From: Bacillota bacterium
GTDB lineage: Bacteria; Bacillota; Clostridia; Peptostreptococcales; Anaerovoracaceae
NCBI GenBank assembly: GCA_023394035.1
Contig: JAEXBK010000088.1
Span: forward strand, 1 to 9,594
DNA: 9,594 bases
Direction of reading: 5' to 3'
Shown: in pieces, positions 1-5,926 of the stretch
How the letters are laid out: each line of letters starts with the position of its first letter
Numbering within the stretch: position 1 is the first letter of the stretch
The notes under the pieces: model-generated
Database searches by the model: none
What the model was told of the DNA's origin: nothing
The model's input: the letters and a program-made list of their open reading frames with translations, nothing else
Position numbers and translations under genes: made by a program

Positions 1-104
1 CCAGAAATCCACTTTTTTCTTAATTTCTGCGCCATTTTTGATACTTTTTTATATGATTATGGAACAATCCCTCACCATTCTAACAAACCACACTTATTCA
101 CACT
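1..104. other. AT-rich spacer after the tuf terminator, no gene seen
   Basis: This stretch lies beyond the tuf terminator and runs to the window edge. It is AT-rich with several T and A runs. I see no supported open frame, RNA gene or strong promoter here. In related Clostridia the next gene in this direction is often rpmG with secE-nusG, so this may be upstream sequence of such a gene, but nothing inside the window shows that. Confidence 0.5.
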
Positions 105-132
105 AAAAATCGAGCGGCAAATGCCGCTCGAT
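105..132 (-). terminator. Rho-independent terminator of the tRNA-Thr/tuf unit
   Basis: Read on the minus strand, the tuf stop codon is followed after 18 bases by a perfect GC-rich hairpin: ATCGAGCGGC pairs with GCCGCTCGAT around a four-base loop (arms at 123-132 and 109-118), and then comes a short T run (105-109). A looser outer pairing (ACACT at 100-104 with AGTGT at 134-138) could extend the stem across an asymmetric internal loop. The opposite strand has no T run after the hairpin, so it should terminate only the minus-strand tuf transcript. Confidence 0.9.
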
Positions 133-150
133 AAGTGTCAGATGATGAAA

Positions 151-1344
151 TTATTCAACGATCTCTGTAACAACGCCTGAACCTACTGTTCTTCCGCCTT
201 CACGTATAGCGAATCTCAGTCCTTCTTCGATTGCTATAGGTGTAATAAGCGAAATTGTCATTACTACGTTGTCTCCAGGCATGCACATCTCTGTTCCTTC
301 CGGAAGGTTAAGATCGCCTGTTACGTCTGTTGTTCTGAAATAGAACTGTGGTCTGTATCCGTTAAAGAATGGTGTGTGGCGTCCGCCTTCTTCCTTCTTA
401 AGTACGTATACCTGTCCCTTGAACTTTGTATGTGGGTGAATCGAGTTCGTCTTAGCCAGTACCTGACCTCTTTCGATGTCTGTTCTCTGTACGCCTCTTA
501 ACAGTGCTCCGATGTTGTCGCCTGTCTCTGCCTGATCAAGCGTCTTCTTGAACATCTCTACGCCTGTTACAACTACCGTTCTCTTCTCTTCTGTAAGTCC
601 TACGATTTCTACTTCATCGCCGACTTTCAGCATTCCTCTTTCAACTCTTCCTGTTGCTACTGTTCCTCTTCCTGTGATTGAGAATACGTCTTCTACAGGC
701 ATAAGGAATGGCTTGTCGTTATCTCTCTTTGGTTCAGGGATGTAATCATCTACTGCTTCCATAAGCTCTACGATTCTGTCGCCCCAGTTGCTTGCAGGAT
801 CTTCAAGTGCCTTAAGTGCTGATCCTCTTACGATTGGTGTGTCATCGCCAGGGAATTCATACTCTGAAAGAAGCTCTCTTACTTCCATCTCTACGAGATC
901 GAGAAGCTCTTCGTCGTCTACCATATCGCACTTGTTAAGGAATACGATGATGTATGGTACGCCTACCTGTCTCGAAAGAAGGATGTGCTCTCTTGTCTGT
1001 GGCATAGGTCCGTCTGTTGCTGCTACTACCAGGATTGCTCCGTCCATCTGAGCTGCTCCTGTGATCATGTTCTTTACATAGTCAGCGTGGCCCGGGCAGT
1101 CTACGTGTGCGTAGTGGCGGTTTGGTGTCTCATACTCAACGTGGGATGTTGAGATTGTGATTCCTCTTTCCTTTTCTTCCGGTGCTTTGTCGATCTGATC
1201 GAACGCTACGTCCTCACCAAGGCTGTATCTCTGGTGAAGTACTGTTGTGATTGCTGCTGTCAGCGTTGTCTTGCCGTGGTCAACGTGGCCTATTGTTCCG
1301 ATGTTGATATGCGGCTTGGTTCTTTCGTATTTCTTCTTTGCCAT
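151..1344 (-). CDS. tuf: Elongation factor Tu
   Basis: EF-Tu is the cytoplasmic GTPase that carries aminoacyl-tRNA to the ribosomal A site. The 397-residue product has the normal family length. It shows the G1 motif GHVDHGKT (19-26), G2 around RGITI (60-64, Thr63), G3 DCPGH (82-86, catalytic His86), G4 NKCD (137-140) and G5 GSALKAL (about 173-179), followed by the two beta-barrel domains from about residue 210, ending at TEIVE. The start is fixed by the canonical MAKKKYERTKPH opening and an AAGGAAAGG ribosome binding site just upstream (about 1352-1360). Arg codons are largely AGA, as expected of a very highly expressed gene. It lies 40 bp after tRNA-Thr with no terminator between, and is closed by a strong hairpin, so it is probably transcribed from the tRNA promoter. 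Whether a second tuf copy exists cannot be told from here. Confidence 0.99.
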   Translation of the reverse strand: MAKKKYERTKPHINIGTIGHVDHGKTTLTAAITTVLHQRYSLGEDVAFDQIDKAPEEKERGITISTSHVEYETPNRHYAHVDCPGHADYVKNMITGAAQMDGAILVVAATDGPMPQTREHILLSRQVGVPYIIVFLNKCDMVDDEELLDLVEMEVRELLSEYEFPGDDTPIVRGSALKALEDPASNWGDRIVELMEAVDDYIPEPKRDNDKPFLMPVEDVFSITGRGTVATGRVERGMLKVGDEVEIVGLTEEKRTVVVTGVEMFKKTLDQAETGDNIGALLRGVQRTDIERGQVLAKTNSIHPHTKFKGQVYVLKKEEGGRHTPFFNGYRPQFYFRTTDVTGDLNLPEGTEMCMPGDNVVMTISLITPIAIEEGLRFAIREGGRTVGSGVVTEIVE

Positions 1345-1384
1345 TACTATTTCCTTTCCTTAAAACTATTATTAATAAATTGGT

Positions 1385-1461
1385 TGGAGCTGTTGAGCGG
1401 GCTCGAACCGCCGAACCTCTTCCTTACCAAGGAAGTGCTCTACCTGCTGAGCTACAACAGC
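1385..1461 (-). tRNA. tRNA-Thr, anticodon GGU
   Basis: The minus strand folds into a complete cloverleaf. The acceptor stem GCTGTTG/CAACAGC is fully paired; the D arm is GCTC-AGCAGGTA-GAGC with the conserved GG; the anticodon arm is CTTCC-TTGGTAA-GGAAG, giving anticodon GGT; the T arm is GGCGG-TTCGAGC-CCGCT with one G-U pair; the discriminator base is T and the CCA end is encoded. The total is 77 nt because the variable loop reads as six bases (AGGTTC) rather than the usual five. It reads threonine codons ACC and ACU. It precedes tuf by 40 bp, an arrangement also known for thrT-tufB in E. coli. Confidence 0.97.
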
Positions 1462-1487
1462 AAACTCCGTAAAAATACATCGAATCT

Positions 1488-1516
1488 ATGGTACTATTTT
1501 TGGGGATGAATGTCAA
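1488..1516 (-). promoter_or_regulatory. Sigma-A-type promoter for tRNA-Thr/tuf
   Basis: On the minus strand a perfect -35 hexamer TTGACA (1511-1516) is followed by a 17-bp spacer and the -10-like TACCAT (1488-1493, four of six consensus bases). Transcription would begin near 1481, giving a leader of about 20 nt before the tRNA. The promoter begins only 26 bp past the rlmB stop codon. It is the only good promoter seen between rlmB and tuf, which supports a tRNA-Thr/tuf transcription unit. Confidence 0.75.
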
Positions 1517-1531
1517 TAATTACAATCCCCA
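1501..1531. repeat. Inverted repeat enclosing the -35 box
   Basis: TGGGGAT (1501-1507) and ATCCCCA (1525-1531) are a perfect 7-bp inverted repeat separated by 17 bp, and the -35 hexamer TTGACA lies inside the loop. On the minus strand the repeat is followed by A residues rather than T, so it is not a normal terminator for rlmB. On the plus strand it is followed by a T-rich stretch, but no plus-strand gene ends here. It may be an operator-like element or chance. Confidence 0.45.
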
Positions 1532-1542
1532 TATATGATTTT

Positions 1543-2283
1543 TTACTTTGCTTTTATGTCGCGCTGTCTCCTTATCTCATATAGCACTACCGCTGCGGCG
1601 TTTGACGCGTTAAGAGAGTTGATTTTTCCCCTCATCGGAACAGATACGGTAAAGTCGCATTTTTCCTTTACGAGTCTTCCGACACCTTTGCCCTCGCTTC
1701 CTATAACGATTGCAAGCTTGCCCGTAAGATCCGTTTTCGTATGGAGCGAGCCGTCCATGTCACATACGGCAATCCAAAAACCGAGAGTCTTTAGCTCATC
1801 TATCGTTCTTGCTATATTCGTTACACGCATGCAAGGCATATACTCTATCGCACCCGCCGACGTTTTTGCTACGGTCTCTGTAAGACCTGACGCACCGCGC
1901 TTCGGAATTATTACGCCGCTTGCGCCGGCACATTCGGCAGTTCTCATGATGGCTCCGAGATTATGAGGATCCTCTATATCGTCAAGTATTACGATGAGCG
2001 GTTCTTCTCCAAGCTCCTGAGCCTTTGACATTATATCCTTGAGCTCCGCATATTCATACGACGAAGCAAAAGCACAGACGCCCTGATGAGCACCTGAACC
2101 CGCAAGCTTATCCAGCACATTTTTTTCTGCAAACTCAACCGTTATGCGATTTTCCTTTGCAAGCGAAAGTATCTTACCTGCAGAGCCTGACGCACCTTTT
2201 TGCATTACTATCTTGTCTATCGTTCTGCCGCTTTTGATTGCTTCCGTAACGGGATTTCTCCCTATTATCAAATTGTTTTTCAT
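1543..2283 (-). CDS. rlmB: 23S rRNA 2'-O-methyltransferase RlmB (SpoU/TrmH family)
   Basis: This is a SAM-dependent RNA ribose 2'-O-methyltransferase of the SPOUT (trefoil-knot) class; the RlmB branch modifies G2251 (E. coli numbering) in the 23S rRNA peptidyl-transferase region. The 246-residue protein has the N-terminal substrate-binding domain beginning IIGRNPVTEAI (6-16) and then the knot domain. Motif 1 is DPHNLGAIMRTA (105-116, with Asn108 and Arg114), motif 2 is IGSEGKGV (194-201), and motif 3 is VPMRGKINSLNASNAAAV (215-232). The start codon directly follows the folA stop (TAA-ATG, no gap), with only a weak purine-rich ribosome binding site, so translation is probably coupled to folA. 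In Firmicutes the gene typically follows mrnC; here thyA and folA lie between. The family and motifs are secure; the exact target nucleotide is inferred from family and gene position. Confidence 0.95.
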   Translation of the reverse strand: MKNNLIIGRNPVTEAIKSGRTIDKIVMQKGASGSAGKILSLAKENRITVEFAEKNVLDKLAGSGAHQGVCAFASSYEYAELKDIMSKAQELGEEPLIVILDDIEDPHNLGAIMRTAECAGASGVIIPKRGASGLTETVAKTSAGAIEYMPCMRVTNIARTIDELKTLGFWIAVCDMDGSLHTKTDLTGKLAIVIGSEGKGVGRLVKEKCDFTVSVPMRGKINSLNASNAAAVVLYEIRRQRDIKAK

Positions 2284-2778
2284 TTATTTTGTTTCTCTTT
2301 CATAAACAAAGAATCTGTACCTGATGCCCTTTTCTTCTTTTTCTTCTGACAACGCTCTGCACTTAAACGAATCGTCTGCATCAAGATCCTCAAAAAAACG
2401 GTCAGCCTTAAGATCCGCATATATCTTCGTTACATAGCACTTGTCACACTCCGGCAAAAAATGTCTGTATATTTCGGCACCGCCTATAACAAAAACATCT
2501 TCGGTGTCGGTATCCTTGATAAGCTCCTTGAGCTCATTGCGATTGAGCACCGTTTCTGCGCCTTCTGCCCTGAACAAAGGATTCCGCGTCATGACAATAT
2601 TTCGTCTCCCCGGAAGAGGCTTGCCGCCCGGGAAACTTTCGAGTGTTACGCGCCCCATTATTACGGTCTTTCCGAGAGTCATCTCCTTAAAGTATCTGAG
2701 ATCTCCGGAAAGATGACAGAGTAGTCCCCCGTCTCGTCCTATTCCCCACTTTTCGTCTGCCGCAAGAATAATCTTCAT
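2284..2778 (-). CDS. folA: Dihydrofolate reductase
   Basis: DHFR reduces dihydrofolate to tetrahydrofolate with NADPH, which is needed to recycle the DHF made by the adjacent thymidylate synthase. The 164-residue product shows WGIG (11-14), the catalytic acid Asp26 in LSGDLRYFK, VIMGRVTLESFPGGKPLPGR (39-58) for cofactor and substrate binding, VIGGAEIY (97-104), and Thr117 in YVTKI. The segment that reads LPWHLPEDL or similar in many DHFRs reads LLCHLSGDL here, so the usual active-site Trp (E. coli Trp22) is Cys21. I chose the ATG at 2778 because AGGAG (2785-2789) is six bases upstream of it; an in-frame ATG at 2784 directly abuts that site and would add only Met-Gln. The AGGAG overlaps the thyA stop codon, so the two genes are probably translationally coupled. 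Confidence 0.95.
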   Translation of the reverse strand: MKIILAADEKWGIGRDGGLLCHLSGDLRYFKEMTLGKTVIMGRVTLESFPGGKPLPGRRNIVMTRNPLFRAEGAETVLNRNELKELIKDTDTEDVFVIGGAEIYRHFLPECDKCYVTKIYADLKADRFFEDLDADDSFKCRALSEEKEEKGIRYRFFVYERETK

Positions 2779-2784
2779 TTGCAT

Positions 2785-2789
2785 CTCCT
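2785..2789 (-). promoter_or_regulatory. Ribosome binding site deciding the folA start
   Basis: AGGAG on the minus strand shares its first two bases with the end of the thyA stop codon TAG (2788-2790). It is zero bases from the ATG at 2784 but six from the ATG at 2778, which favours the latter as the folA start and suggests stop/start coupling from thyA. Confidence 0.7.
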
Positions 2790-3618
2790 AAACCGCAATA
2801 GGTATATCCTTTATCTGAGGACCTGCCTCATATTCTTCGATTATCACATCATCGGTCGTGAAGTCATAGAAATCCTTTATTTCAGGATTGAGCCTTACCT
2901 TAGGAGGATCAAGCTCCGGTCTTTCTATGAGTTCCTTTACCGCATCTACATGTCTGTCATAAATGTGCGCGTCGGAAATCACATGTACAAGTTCACCCGG
3001 CACGAGTCCGCTCACCTGAGCAAGCATCATAACAAGCACGGCATACTGGCACACATTCCAATTGTTTGCCGCAAGTATGTCCTGCGATCTCTGATTCAGT
3101 ATTGCATTCAGCCTGTTTCCCGTGACATTAAACGTCATGCTGTATGCGCAAGGTTCGAGATTCATTTCCGAAAGATCGTCAAAATTATATATGTTGGTGA
3201 GTATTCTCCTCGAATAAGGCGCATTCTTAAGCTGCCAAATTACGTTATCAACCTGATCCATTTCGCCTTGAGCAAATTTGTATTTTTTGCTCATCTGATA
3301 TCCGTAAGCTTTTCCTATGGATCCGTTTTCATCAGCCCATTCATCCCAAATTTTACCTTTGAGATCTTTTATGTTGTTTGATTTTTTCTGCCATATCCAA
3401 AGAACCTCATCCACAGCGGTTTTGATTGCCGTCTTGCGGAGAGTTAGTGCCGGAAATTCTTCAGCGAGATCGTATCTGTTTACTACACCGAAGGTTTTGA
3501 TCGTATATGCAGGAGAACCGTCCTCCCATCTTGCCCTGACCGTCTGGCCTTCTGTCGAAAATCCGCTGTCAAGTATAGCTCTGCACATCTTTTTGAATAG
3601 AACGTCTGCTTTACTCAT
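2788..3618 (-). CDS. thyA: Thymidylate synthase, folate-dependent (ThyA)
   Basis: ThyA methylates dUMP to dTMP using 5,10-methylene-THF as both carbon donor and reductant, releasing DHF. The 276-residue protein has RKTAIKTAVDEVLWIW (61-76), IWDEW (90-94), IGKAYGYQ (101-108), the Arg pair in YSRR (135-138) that binds the partner subunit's phosphate, the nucleophile Cys157 in EPCAYS, QRSQD (176-180, Arg177), Asn188 and DAHIYDRH (216-223). Cys157 is followed by Ala rather than the His of the E. coli enzyme; as I recall, the Bacillus subtilis ThyA also lacks this His, so the protein appears to belong to that branch. The gene has a strong AAGGAGG (3627-3633) eight bases before its ATG, and its start overlaps the mrnC stop by 8 bp. 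With folA directly downstream, the pair forms a complete thymidylate cycle. Many Clostridia carry the unrelated thyX at this site. Confidence 0.97.
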   Translation of the reverse strand: MSKADVLFKKMCRAILDSGFSTEGQTVRARWEDGSPAYTIKTFGVVNRYDLAEEFPALTLRKTAIKTAVDEVLWIWQKKSNNIKDLKGKIWDEWADENGSIGKAYGYQMSKKYKFAQGEMDQVDNVIWQLKNAPYSRRILTNIYNFDDLSEMNLEPCAYSMTFNVTGNRLNAILNQRSQDILAANNWNVCQYAVLVMMLAQVSGLVPGELVHVISDAHIYDRHVDAVKELIERPELDPPKVRLNPEIKDFYDFTTDDVIIEEYEAGPQIKDIPIAV

Positions 3619-4009
3619 GATCTTTTCCTCCTTCTGAAGAGATGATTCTCACGGCCTCCGCCATTATCTCCTCGGCACGTGCTGTTCTTCCCGCAAGGTA
3701 AAGGGAGCCTATCAGTGCCTCAAATGCGGTTGCCATCTTGTACTCCAATGCGCCCGCATTTCTGCTTCTGTTAGGTGTCTTGTGGTTTCTTGCACGCCTT
3801 ACGATGTCGGCCTCTTCGTCGCTCAGAAATTCTTTAAGCATTTCTTTTACGGATGCTGCCTGACTTTCGGCTCTGACAAAGCGCACGGCTTCGCGATGCA
3901 TCGAATCCGCATCCTTCTTGCCGCGGCCTGCCGCGATGTTTGTTCTTATGTAGAGTTCATAAACGGCGTCGCCTATAAAGGCGAGCGCCGTAGTATTAAG
4001 TTCCGACAT
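3611..4009 (-). CDS. mrnC: Mini-ribonuclease III
   Basis: Mini-RNase III is a dimeric RNase III catalytic domain without a double-stranded-RNA-binding domain; in Bacillus it matures the ends of 23S rRNA. The 132-residue protein has the family length. The signature AFIGDAVYE (10-18) carries Asp14 and Glu18, and ATAFEALIGSLYL (93-105) carries the second acidic site, Glu97. The middle segment RNHKTPNRSR (74-83) is the basic stretch usual for this family. The start lies one base after the cysS stop (TAA-A-ATG), with an AAAGGA site inside the end of cysS, and the 3' end overlaps thyA by 8 bp. Synteny next to cysS and near rlmB is the standard Firmicute arrangement and supports the name. Confidence 0.96.
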   Translation of the reverse strand: MSELNTTALAFIGDAVYELYIRTNIAAGRGKKDADSMHREAVRFVRAESQAASVKEMLKEFLSDEEADIVRRARNHKTPNRSRNAGALEYKMATAFEALIGSLYLAGRTARAEEIMAEAVRIISSEGGKDHE

Positions 4010-4010
4010 T

Positions 4011-5417
4011 TTATTCCTTTATGATCTGTACTCCCTGAGGGGTGTCCTTGAGGGTTATGCCTCTTGCCTTAAGCTCATCTCTGATTTCGTCTGCGCGAGC
4101 CCAATTTTTGGCTGCCCTCGCTTCCTGTCTTTCGTTTATCAGAGCTTCGATGTCGTCACCGAGCGCGCCGTCCTCGCTCTCATCATTCTGAAGCAGTCCA
4201 AGTACATCTGTAAGCTCAAAAAGCGACGCAAGTGCGCTTTCCGCAAAACGTCTCGTAGTACCGCCTCTTAGCGCGGTATTTATTGCCGTTACAAGCTCAA
4301 AGACCGCTGATATGCCGTCAGCCGTGTTCAGGTCATCGTCCATAGCTGCAATAAATTCATCGCGATACTTATCAAAACCGGAAAGGGCTGTCTGCTCCTG
4401 ATCCGTGATCTCGCCGTCAGCTCCGTTTTCGATCATGAATTCGAGATCCTTGCGGCAGTTTGTTATTCTCGCAAGGCCCGCTCTCGCCTGATCCATGTGG
4501 TCGCGGCTGAAATCTATAGGTCCGCGATACTGTCCTCCGAGCAGGAAAAAGCGGATTTCTTCGCCGCTGTAATCATTCCTTATATCTCTGACCGTGAAGA
4601 AGTTACCCTTTGATTTTGACATCTTCTCCTTATCGTTTGTTATAAAGCCGTTATGCATCCAGTAGTTGGCAAAAGGCGCCCCGTTGCAGCACTCGGACTG
4701 AGCGATTTCGTTCTCGTGGTGAGGGAACTGCAGGTCCTCGCCGCCTGCGTGTATATCTATAGTCGTGCCGAGATGCTTCTTTGACATGGTCGAGCATTCG
4801 ATATGCCAGCCCGGTCTTCCGAGTCCCCAAGGCGATTCCCAAGCGATTTCATCCTCGCTTTTTCTCGCTTTCCAAAGTGCGAAATCGAGCGGATCTTCCT
4901 TGACTTCCCCTATCGCGATCCTCGCACCGGACTCAAGGTCGTCGATATTCTGCCCCGACAGCTTTCCGTATTCGGAGAATTTGCGCGTCGAAAAATAAAC
5001 GTCACCGTCCGCTTCATACGCATATCCGTTGTCTATAAGCTGCTGTACAAATTCTATTATTTCCTGAATGTGATCGGAGACCTTCGGATGTACGTCCGCA
5101 CGTCTGACGTTAAGTGCATCTGCATCATCAAAATACTCTTTTATGAAACGTTCCGATACATCAAGCGCGTCAACACCTTCTTCGCGTGCTTTGTTTATTA
5201 TCTTGTCATCTACATCGGTAAAGTTCTGAACATACTTCACGTCGTAGCCACGGTATTCGAGATACCTTCTAAGTGTATCAAACACCACCATGGGCCTTGC
5301 GTTTCCTATGTGTATGAAGTTGTAGACGGTAGGTCCGCAGCAGTATATACTCACCTTACCTTCTTCGACGGTCTTTAAATCTTCTTTCCTGCGTGTAAGT
5401 GTATTATATACTTTCAT
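4011..5417 (-). CDS. cysS: Cysteinyl-tRNA synthetase
   Basis: This class I aminoacyl-tRNA synthetase charges tRNA-Cys in the cytoplasm. The 468-residue product has the normal length. The zinc site that recognises the cysteine thiol is visible as Cys27 (YCCGPT), Cys208 (GWHIEC), His233 and Glu237 (FPHHENEIAQ). The ATP-binding motifs are HIGN (36-39, the HIGH-type motif) and KMSKS (265-269). The C-terminal part (about 330-468) is the helical anticodon-stem region. The ribosome binding site is a modest AAGGG about 12 bases upstream, a long spacing, within a 32-bp spacer holding a 9-bp direct repeat. There is no T-box leader, so control probably comes from the whole operon. The usual Firmicute neighbours gltX and cysE are absent; a cyclophilin and proS precede it instead. 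Confidence 0.98.
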   Translation of the reverse strand: MKVYNTLTRRKEDLKTVEEGKVSIYCCGPTVYNFIHIGNARPMVVFDTLRRYLEYRGYDVKYVQNFTDVDDKIINKAREEGVDALDVSERFIKEYFDDADALNVRRADVHPKVSDHIQEIIEFVQQLIDNGYAYEADGDVYFSTRKFSEYGKLSGQNIDDLESGARIAIGEVKEDPLDFALWKARKSEDEIAWESPWGLGRPGWHIECSTMSKKHLGTTIDIHAGGEDLQFPHHENEIAQSECCNGAPFANYWMHNGFITNDKEKMSKSKGNFFTVRDIRNDYSGEEIRFFLLGGQYRGPIDFSRDHMDQARAGLARITNCRKDLEFMIENGADGEITDQEQTALSGFDKYRDEFIAAMDDDLNTADGISAVFELVTAINTALRGGTTRRFAESALASLFELTDVLGLLQNDESEDGALGDDIEALINERQEARAAKNWARADEIRDELKARGITLKDTPQGVQIIKE

Positions 5418-5421
5418 TTTT

Positions 5422-5448
5422 TATCAAATCCCTTCAAACTATCAAATC
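5422..5448 (-). repeat. 9-bp direct repeat in the cyclophilin-cysS spacer
   Basis: TATCAAATC occurs at 5422-5430 and again at 5440-5448 on the plus strand (GATTTGATA in coding orientation), with starts 18 bp apart. The two copies fill most of the 32-bp spacer between the cyclophilin stop codon and the cysS start. The cysS ribosome binding site AAGGG lies between them. The function is unknown and the repeat may be chance in AT-rich sequence. Confidence 0.5.
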
Positions 5449-5449
5449 G

Positions 5450-5926
5450 TTATTCAACGATCACTGTCTTTATTACTACAGGTTCAAGCGGCATGTCGTA
5501 TCTGTCGCGTTTAACCGCAGCAATGTTTAGTGCAGCCTCAACGCCTTCGGTAATTTTTCCGAAAGCCGCATATTCTCCGTCAAGGTGCGGTGCATCCGCA
5601 ACCATGATGAAGAACTGTGAGCCGGCGGAATCAGGTACCATCGTTCTTGCCATCGAAAGAACTCCGAGTGTATGTTTAAGATCGTTCTTTACTCCGTTGT
5701 GGCTGAACTCGCCTTTGATCGTATATCCCGGTCCGCCTGTTCCGTTACCCTTAGGGCAGCCGCCCTGAATCATAAACCCAGGTATAACTCTATGGAATGT
5801 AAGTCCGTTGTAAAATCCGGATGATGCAAGCTTTTCGAAGTTTTCTACCGTTATCGGTGCGATGTCATCGTAAAGCTCACCCTTCATTACGCTGCCGTTT
5901 TCCATTTCTATAGTTACTTTTTTCAT
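5450..5926 (-). CDS. ppiB: Peptidyl-prolyl cis-trans isomerase, cyclophilin type
   Basis: Cyclophilins speed cis-trans isomerisation of X-Pro bonds and assist folding. The 158-residue protein is a single cyclophilin domain with no signal peptide or membrane segment, so it is cytoplasmic. The active-site signature FHRVIPGFMIQGG (44-56) contains the catalytic Arg46 with Phe51, Met52 and Gln54; GSQFFI (102-107) and HLDGEYAAFGK (114-124) complete the pocket. Compared with human CypA, the Trp of the cyclosporin pocket aligns with His114 and the later His with Tyr119, a pattern common in bacterial forms. Its ATG overlaps the proS stop by one base (TGATG), with GAGGAG eight bases upstream, so translation is probably coupled to proS. 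No special role next to the two synthetases can be read from the sequence; the gene symbol is a family-level choice. Confidence 0.95.
   Translation of the reverse strand: MKKVTIEMENGSVMKGELYDDIAPITVENFEKLASSGFYNGLTFHRVIPGFMIQGGCPKGNGTGGPGYTIKGEFSHNGVKNDLKHTLGVLSMARTMVPDSAGSQFFIMVADAPHLDGEYAAFGKITEGVEAALNIAAVKRDRYDMPLEPVVIKTVIVE

Noticed and set aside
2..29. CAGAAAT/ATTTCTG inverted repeat near the window edge
   Set aside because: Only seven AT-rich base pairs with a 14-base loop and no gene to serve; probably chance.
548..1509. Several open frames on the plus strand opposite tuf and the tRNA (548-745, 788-1051, 1234-1509)
   Set aside because: They lie antisense to tuf or run through the tRNA, have low-complexity Ser/Thr/Pro-rich or Cys-rich products and no recognisable domain.
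1501..1531. Inverted repeat as the rlmB terminator
   Set aside because: It has a short 7-bp stem and a 17-base loop and is followed by A residues on the minus strand, so it lacks the U run required.
1535..1966. Plus-strand open frame of 143 codons opposite rlmB
   Set aside because: It is fully antisense to a confident gene, and its composition reflects the reverse complement of the rlmB reading frame.
2779..3381. 200-codon plus-strand open frame opposite thyA
   Set aside because: Long, but entirely antisense to thyA, whose motifs are complete; the product has no recognisable domain.
4803..5378. 191-codon plus-strand open frame opposite cysS
   Set aside because: It is an antisense shadow of cysS with no domain and no credible independent context.
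5418..5449. T-box leader before cysS (and likewise before proS)
   Set aside because: The spacers are only 32 and 28 bp, far too short for a T-box leader and terminator.
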